This document shows positions 13,857-16,819 of a stretch of DNA of 16,819 bases, one piece after another (within the stretch, counting starts at the first letter, position 1; every line of letters starts with the position of its first letter). Position numbers and translations under genes: made by a program. The stretch is from NCBI GenBank assembly GCA_023453655.1, contig JAEXTE010000245.1:1-16819 (forward strand), in the 5' to 3' direction. Below the pieces are notes generated by a model. The model ran no database searches. It had not been told where the DNA came from and saw only the letters and a list, made by a program, of their open reading frames with translations. This DNA comes from Pseudomonadota bacterium. Lineage in GTDB: Bacteria; Pseudomonadota; Gammaproteobacteria; Xanthomonadales; Xanthomonadaceae.

Positions 13857-14455
13857 TGGACGACCGCGTTCTCGCCCTGGCCGGGCTCGGGCAGGCGCTC
13901 AAGCAGGTGCGCCGCATCGCCGAGACCGGCCAGGCCGATGCCGCCGTGCTCTCGACCTGCCTGGACAGCGTGTTCCGCATCGATGCGCCCTCGCCCGAGG
14001 AGGTCTACGGCGGCGCGCGCAACCTGCGCCCCGGCCTGCTGCTGCTGCGCGATTTCCTGGCCGGCCAGGGCGACGATCCGCAGTTGCCCAAGCTGGCGCT
14101 GGCGGTGACCCAGCTCGAGCGCCGCTTCGTGTCCGACGACGAGGTCGCCGGGCGCGTGCACGAAGGCATCCTCGCCATCCGCCCGCGCGCCGACGAGCTC
14201 GGCGCCAGCCATCCCGAAGTGCTGTCGGCGCTGGGAACGCTGTACGCCGAAACGGTCAGCCAGCTGCGTCCCAAGGTCATGGTCCAGGGCAATCCGCACT
14301 ATCTCGGCCAGGCAGGCGTGGTGGCCGAGATCCGCGCCATCCTGCTCGCCGCACTGCGCTCGGCGGTGCTGTGGCGCCAGCTCGGCGGCAGCGTGTGGGA
14401 CCTGTTCCTGCGCAAGCGCGCGCTCCAGCAGTCGATCGAGGGCTGGCTGGATTGA
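13853..14455 (+). CDS. hflD: HflD, high-frequency lysogenization protein homologue
   Basis: HflD is a small, mostly helical protein associated with the inner membrane. In E. coli it binds phage lambda CII and is encoded next to mnmA. Its housekeeping role is unclear. The 200-residue product matches the family in length, slightly shorter than the 213 of E. coli. It begins [20 protein letters not shown] and contains the conserved [11 protein letters not shown] followed by a helix rich in Arg, Ala and Leu, and [17 protein letters not shown] at the end. There is no signal peptide or clear membrane helix. Either the first ATG (overlapping the mnmA stop) or the one immediately after it could be used. 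It closes the nudJ-mnmA-hflD group. The 186 bases that follow show no convincing terminator or promoter. Confidence 0.92.
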   Translation: MMDDRVLALAGLGQALKQVRRIAETGQADAAVLSTCLDSVFRIDAPSPEEVYGGARNLRPGLLLLRDFLAGQGDDPQLPKLALAVTQLERRFVSDDEVAGRVHEGILAIRPRADELGASHPEVLSALGTLYAETVSQLRPKVMVQGNPHYLGQAGVVAEIRAILLAALRSAVLWRQLGGSVWDLFLRKRALQQSIEGWLD

Positions 14456-14641
14456 GCCGGACACCCGCTTCCCCCTCCGCCTGAGCGGCCGCCGGGCGAG
14501 CGCGCCCCGTTCCGTTGCCGACGCGCAGGCCGGAGCGCGCGGGAGGAGAAGGCCGGATTTTCACGGCAAGCCCGGGACGCCAGCCTTACCCTGCGGGCTC
14601 CAGGCCGCGCCAGCCGGCGCCTTCCTGTCCCCGGGGGTCGC

Positions 14642-15874
14642 ATGTCGATCAAGAAGATCCTGTCCGGCCTGGCGTCCAGCCGGGACAGCCGCGAGGCGCT
14701 GTACAAGCACTTCCACCGCCACCCGGAACTGTCGCTGCAGGAACACGCGACCGCCGCGCGCATCGAGGAAGAACTGCGCTCCGGCGGGATCGACGAGGTG
14801 TTGCGCGTCGGTGCCACCGGCGTGGTGGCGATCCTGCGCAACGGCGATGGCCCCGTGGTGGCGATGCGCGGCGATATCGATGCGCTGCCGATGGCGGAAC
14901 GCTCCGGCAAGGACTACGCCGCAGTGGGGGCGACGCAGACCGACGAGGCCAGCGGCAGGGAGACGCCCGTCGCCCATACCTGCGGCCATGATGTGCACAT
15001 CGTCTGCCTGCTGGATGCGACGAAGGCGCTCCATGCGCATCGCGACGCATGGTCCGGCACCTTCGTGGCCGTGTTTCAGCCCGGCGAGGAGAACGCCGCC
15101 GGCGCGAAGGCGATGGTGGCAGCCGGCATCGTGGACAAGGTTCCGAAGCCGGACGTCTACCTCGGCCAGCACGTGCTGGGTTCCCTGCCCGGCGGCGCGG
15201 TGGGCATCCGCAGCGGCCCGCTGTTCTCGGCTGCCGCCTCGATCGAGATCACCCTGCACGGCAAGGGCTCGCACGGGTCGATGCCCAACCTCGGCGTGGA
15301 TCCCATCGTGCTCGGTGCCGCCGTGGTCACCCGCCTGCAGACGATCGTGGCCCGCGAGGTGGCCCCGAAGGAAACCGCGGTGGTGACCGTGGGCAGTTTC
15401 CATGCCGGCACCAAGAGCAACATCATTCCCGACTCCGCGATCCTGCAGCTCAACACCCGCGCCTTCGACAGGGACGTGGAGCGGCACTTGCACGAGGCGA
15501 TCGAACGCATCGTGCGGGCCGAGTGCGAGGCCGCGCGGTGTCCGCGGCCGCCGGAGTTTCGCTATTACGACCGGTATCCGCTGACTTCCAACCACGATGC
15601 GCCCACCGCCAGGGTGCGGGCGGCGTTCCAGGACTGGTTCGGAGACGGCGCGGTCGACATGGGGCCGGTGCCGGCGTCGGAAGACTTCCCGATCATTCCG
15701 GACGCATTCGGCTGCCCGTACACCTACTGGGGCCTGGGCGGGTTCGCCGACTGGAAGAACGCGCCCGGCAACCATTCGCCCTTTTTCGCCCCCGATCTCC
15801 AGCCGACGCTGGACCGGGGCGTGGAAGCGATCGTCGTGGCGGCATCGCCATGGCTGGTGGCGGACAGGCAGTGA
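14642..15874 (+). CDS. M20D-family amidohydrolase
   Basis: The 410-residue enzyme belongs to the M20D family of dinuclear-metal amidohydrolases, which includes hippurate hydrolase, N-acetyl-amino-acid deacetylases and auxin-conjugate hydrolases. Metal-ligand positions of the family are visible: C114 and H116 in HTCGHDVH, E149/E150 in PGEEN, H177 in GQHVLG and H378 in PGNHSPFF. Fold landmarks are RGDIDALP (76-83) and KGSHGSMP in the lid domain. An insertion of about eight residues (around VGATQTDEASGRETP) precedes the Cys ligand, compared with remembered relatives. There is no signal peptide, so it should be cytoplasmic. GGGGG precedes the ATG at a workable distance. The stop overlaps a GTG opening the MFS remnant. 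The substrate cannot be told. Confidence 0.9.
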   Translation: MSIKKILSGLASSRDSREALYKHFHRHPELSLQEHATAARIEEELRSGGIDEVLRVGATGVVAILRNGDGPVVAMRGDIDALPMAERSGKDYAAVGATQTDEASGRETPVAHTCGHDVHIVCLLDATKALHAHRDAWSGTFVAVFQPGEENAAGAKAMVAAGIVDKVPKPDVYLGQHVLGSLPGGAVGIRSGPLFSAAASIEITLHGKGSHGSMPNLGVDPIVLGAAVVTRLQTIVAREVAPKETAVVTVGSFHAGTKSNIIPDSAILQLNTRAFDRDVERHLHEAIERIVRAECEAARCPRPPEFRYYDRYPLTSNHDAPTARVRAAFQDWFGDGAVDMGPVPASEDFPIIPDAFGCPYTYWGLGGFADWKNAPGNHSPFFAPDLQPTLDRGVEAIVVAASPWLVADRQ

Positions 15875-16217
15875 ACGCCATGGCCGCGTCCCCCTCGGAC
15901 GGCGCGTTCAAGGGCAACGATTCCGCCCTGCTGGGCATCGGCCAGGCGACCAGGCGGGCGCGGGTTCCGGGATCTACAAGATGGCGTCCTCGCTGGGCGC
16001 GGCGTTCGGCGTGGCGGTCTCGGCTGCCATCTTCACCGCCCTCACCGACAGCGGGCTGGAGCCCGTCGGCGCGGCGATCGAGTTCTCCGGGCGACAGGAC
16101 AACCTCGCCGTGCGCGAGCCTGGCATGGTCGGCCTGGTGTTCAACGCGCTGATGGCGATCGCAGCCCTGGTCTCGGTCACCGTCTTCATCCCGAAGCAGG
16201 CACCGGCACCGACCTAG
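15871..16217 (+). pseudogene. C-terminal remnant of an MFS exporter
   Basis: From about 15951 to the stop at 16217 one frame reads GDQAGAGSGIYKMASSLGAA and continues through two hydrophobic segments (FGVAVSAAIFTAL and MVGLVFNALMAIAALVSVTV) to FIPKQAPAPT. This resembles the last two membrane helices of DHA2-type major facilitator drug exporters, which normally have about 470-500 residues and 14 helices. The preceding bases make sense only in another frame (GTG at 15871, then MAASPSDGAFKG and ALLGIGQ), implying a frameshift near 15935-15955. Neither frame supplies the missing roughly 400 residues, because the M20 gene ends at 15874. I infer a decayed, non-functional transporter. A short translated membrane peptide is possible but unsupported. 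Confidence 0.65.
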
Positions 16218-16567
16218 CCGGCGCGCGCCCCCGGAGCAGCGGCGGGACGCGGCGTCGACAGCAGGCCGCGCCGGCGGAACCACACCTCGACCGGCAGCGT
16301 GGCCAGCGGCGGGATCGCCGCCAGCAGGGCCAGCAACAGCGCCCACATCGGCCAGCGCAGTTTCGCGCCGGCCACCACGGCCACCGCGACATAGACCAGG
16401 AAGGCCGCGCCGTGCAGCCGGCCGAACAGCCAGACGCCGAGGTCGGTGGTGCCCGTGCCGTACTTGAGCAGCATGCCCAGCAGCAGGCCGGCCCAGGTGG
16501 CGGCCTCGATGAAGGCGACGATGGCGAACATCCGGCCGGCCGGAGCCAGCGTGTCGGAACGGGTCAT
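16214..16567 (-). CDS. DUF3817 small integral membrane protein
   Basis: The product (117 residues from MTRSDTLAPAG) matches the DUF3817 family of small three-helix inner-membrane proteins of unknown function. Hydrophobic segments are FAIVAFIEAATWAGLLLGML, LHGAAFLVYVAVAVVAGA and MWALLLALLAAIPPLATLPV. Conserved family features are the EA-TW motif in helix 1, LKYG after it, FGRLHG before helix 2, and PPLATL near the end of helix 3. A start 27 bases upstream (16594) is equally possible; neither has a strong Shine-Dalgarno. The tail after VEVWFRRRG is Pro/Ala/Arg-rich and probably cytoplasmic or disordered. The stop TAG shares the tetranucleotide CTAG with the stop of the convergent MFS remnant. 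acnB lies upstream on the same strand, 141 bases away. Confidence 0.85.
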   Translation of the reverse strand: MTRSDTLAPAGRMFAIVAFIEAATWAGLLLGMLLKYGTGTTDLGVWLFGRLHGAAFLVYVAVAVVAGAKLRWPMWALLLALLAAIPPLATLPVEVWFRRRGLLSTPRPAAAPGARAG

Positions 16568-16622
16568 GCAGTGGTTTCCGGTCTGCGACGTCATCGGCCG
16601 ATCCGCGACGCCCCGAATGAAC

Positions 16623-16654
16623 GGACGGCCGGAGGGCAATCCTCGCGGCCGTCC
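16623..16654 (-). terminator. Hairpin between acnB and the DUF3817 gene
   Basis: GGACGGCCG (16623-16631) pairs perfectly with CGGCCGTCC (16646-16654). Beyond one bulged base, GAGG/CCTC extends the stem by 4 bp. It lies 55 bases after the acnB stop. No T tract follows on the minus strand, so termination would be inefficient or factor-dependent. Confidence 0.4.
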
Positions 16655-16708
16655 GGGCTTGCGATGCGATGCGGTGCGCCATGACCCGGCGCATCCGCAT
16701 CATCCGCG

Positions 16709-16819
16709 TCAGGCGGCGACGCCGGCGGCCGTCTCGCGATACTCCTCGATCTGGTCGAAGTTCATGTAGCGGTAGATCTCCGCACCATTGGCGTTGATCA
16801 CGCCGATGTCCGCCATGTA
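16709..16819 (-). CDS. acnB: Aconitate hydratase B, C-terminal end only
   Basis: Only the last 36 codons are in the window; the gene runs off the right edge. They read YMADIGVINANGAEIYRYMN followed by FDQIEEYRETAAGVAA. The 'YRYxNFxQxxxY' pattern is the characteristic C-terminus of AcnB (E. coli has YRYLNFNQLSQY or close to it). AcnB is the main citrate-cycle aconitase and also acts as 2-methylisocitrate dehydratase; its Fe-S cysteines lie outside the window. A methylcitrate-cycle or other aconitase-family paralogue cannot be excluded from so little sequence, but this tail is distinctive of the B type. Confidence 0.85.
   Translation of the reverse strand, partial: YMADIGVINANGAEIYRYMNFDQIEEYRETAAGVAA

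Noticed and set aside
14456..14641. Search for a terminator or promoter between hflD and the M20 gene
   Set aside because: No stem with a T tract and no paired -35/-10 boxes at acceptable spacing. Only GC-rich sequence with a usable Shine-Dalgarno at its end.

Overview
The window is ordinary core chromosome from a GC-rich gammaproteobacterium, roughly 70% G+C by eye. Protein style (a short FtsK of under 800 residues, the IF-1 sequence, the DUF482 and DUF885 neighbours) and gene order point to Lysobacteraceae/Xanthomonadaceae (Luteimonas, Lysobacter or Pseudoxanthomonas type). That placement is inferred without any rRNA. I see no IS element, CRISPR array, prophage, tRNA or rRNA.

Left block (1-11694): ftsK (minus, 3' end cut off) follows ald (minus). 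A 210-base divergent region separates ald from trxB (plus), followed by a FemAB-like DUF482 gene, aat and infA. A secreted DUF885 zinc-peptidase-like gene then converges on clpA, which is preceded by clpS (both minus). From memory, this is the E. coli order ftsK-lrp-trxB-cydDC-aat-infA-serW-clpA-clpS with substitutions: ald in the lrp position, DUF482 in place of cydDC, DUF885 in place of serW. It brings together Aat, ClpS and ClpA, the Leu/Phe branch of the bacterial N-degron pathway; ClpP is not in the window.

Right block (11797-14455): a small exported YbjN-like protein gene ends 3 bases before nudJ, and nudJ-mnmA-hflD are chained by 4-base ATGA overlaps. This looks like one operon for nucleotide clean-up and tRNA wobble-uridine 2-thiolation. 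E. coli also has nudJ-mnmA-hflD, followed there by purB; here an M20 amidohydrolase follows instead.

Right end (14642-16819): the M20 amidohydrolase, a frameshifted C-terminal scrap of an MFS exporter, a DUF3817 membrane protein (minus) and the last 36 codons of acnB (minus).

The coding content is well known, and I found no undescribed gene system. The less ordinary signals are regulatory: (i) the ald leader has a terminator-like hairpin with a six-T tract about 40 bases before the ald start, lying inside an Ala-rich leader ORF; (ii) aat and clpS each start 6 bases after a good -10 box, suggesting leaderless mRNAs; (iii) the clpA Shine-Dalgarno is in a small hairpin; (iv) several same-strand gene junctions carry perfect hairpins without a T tract.
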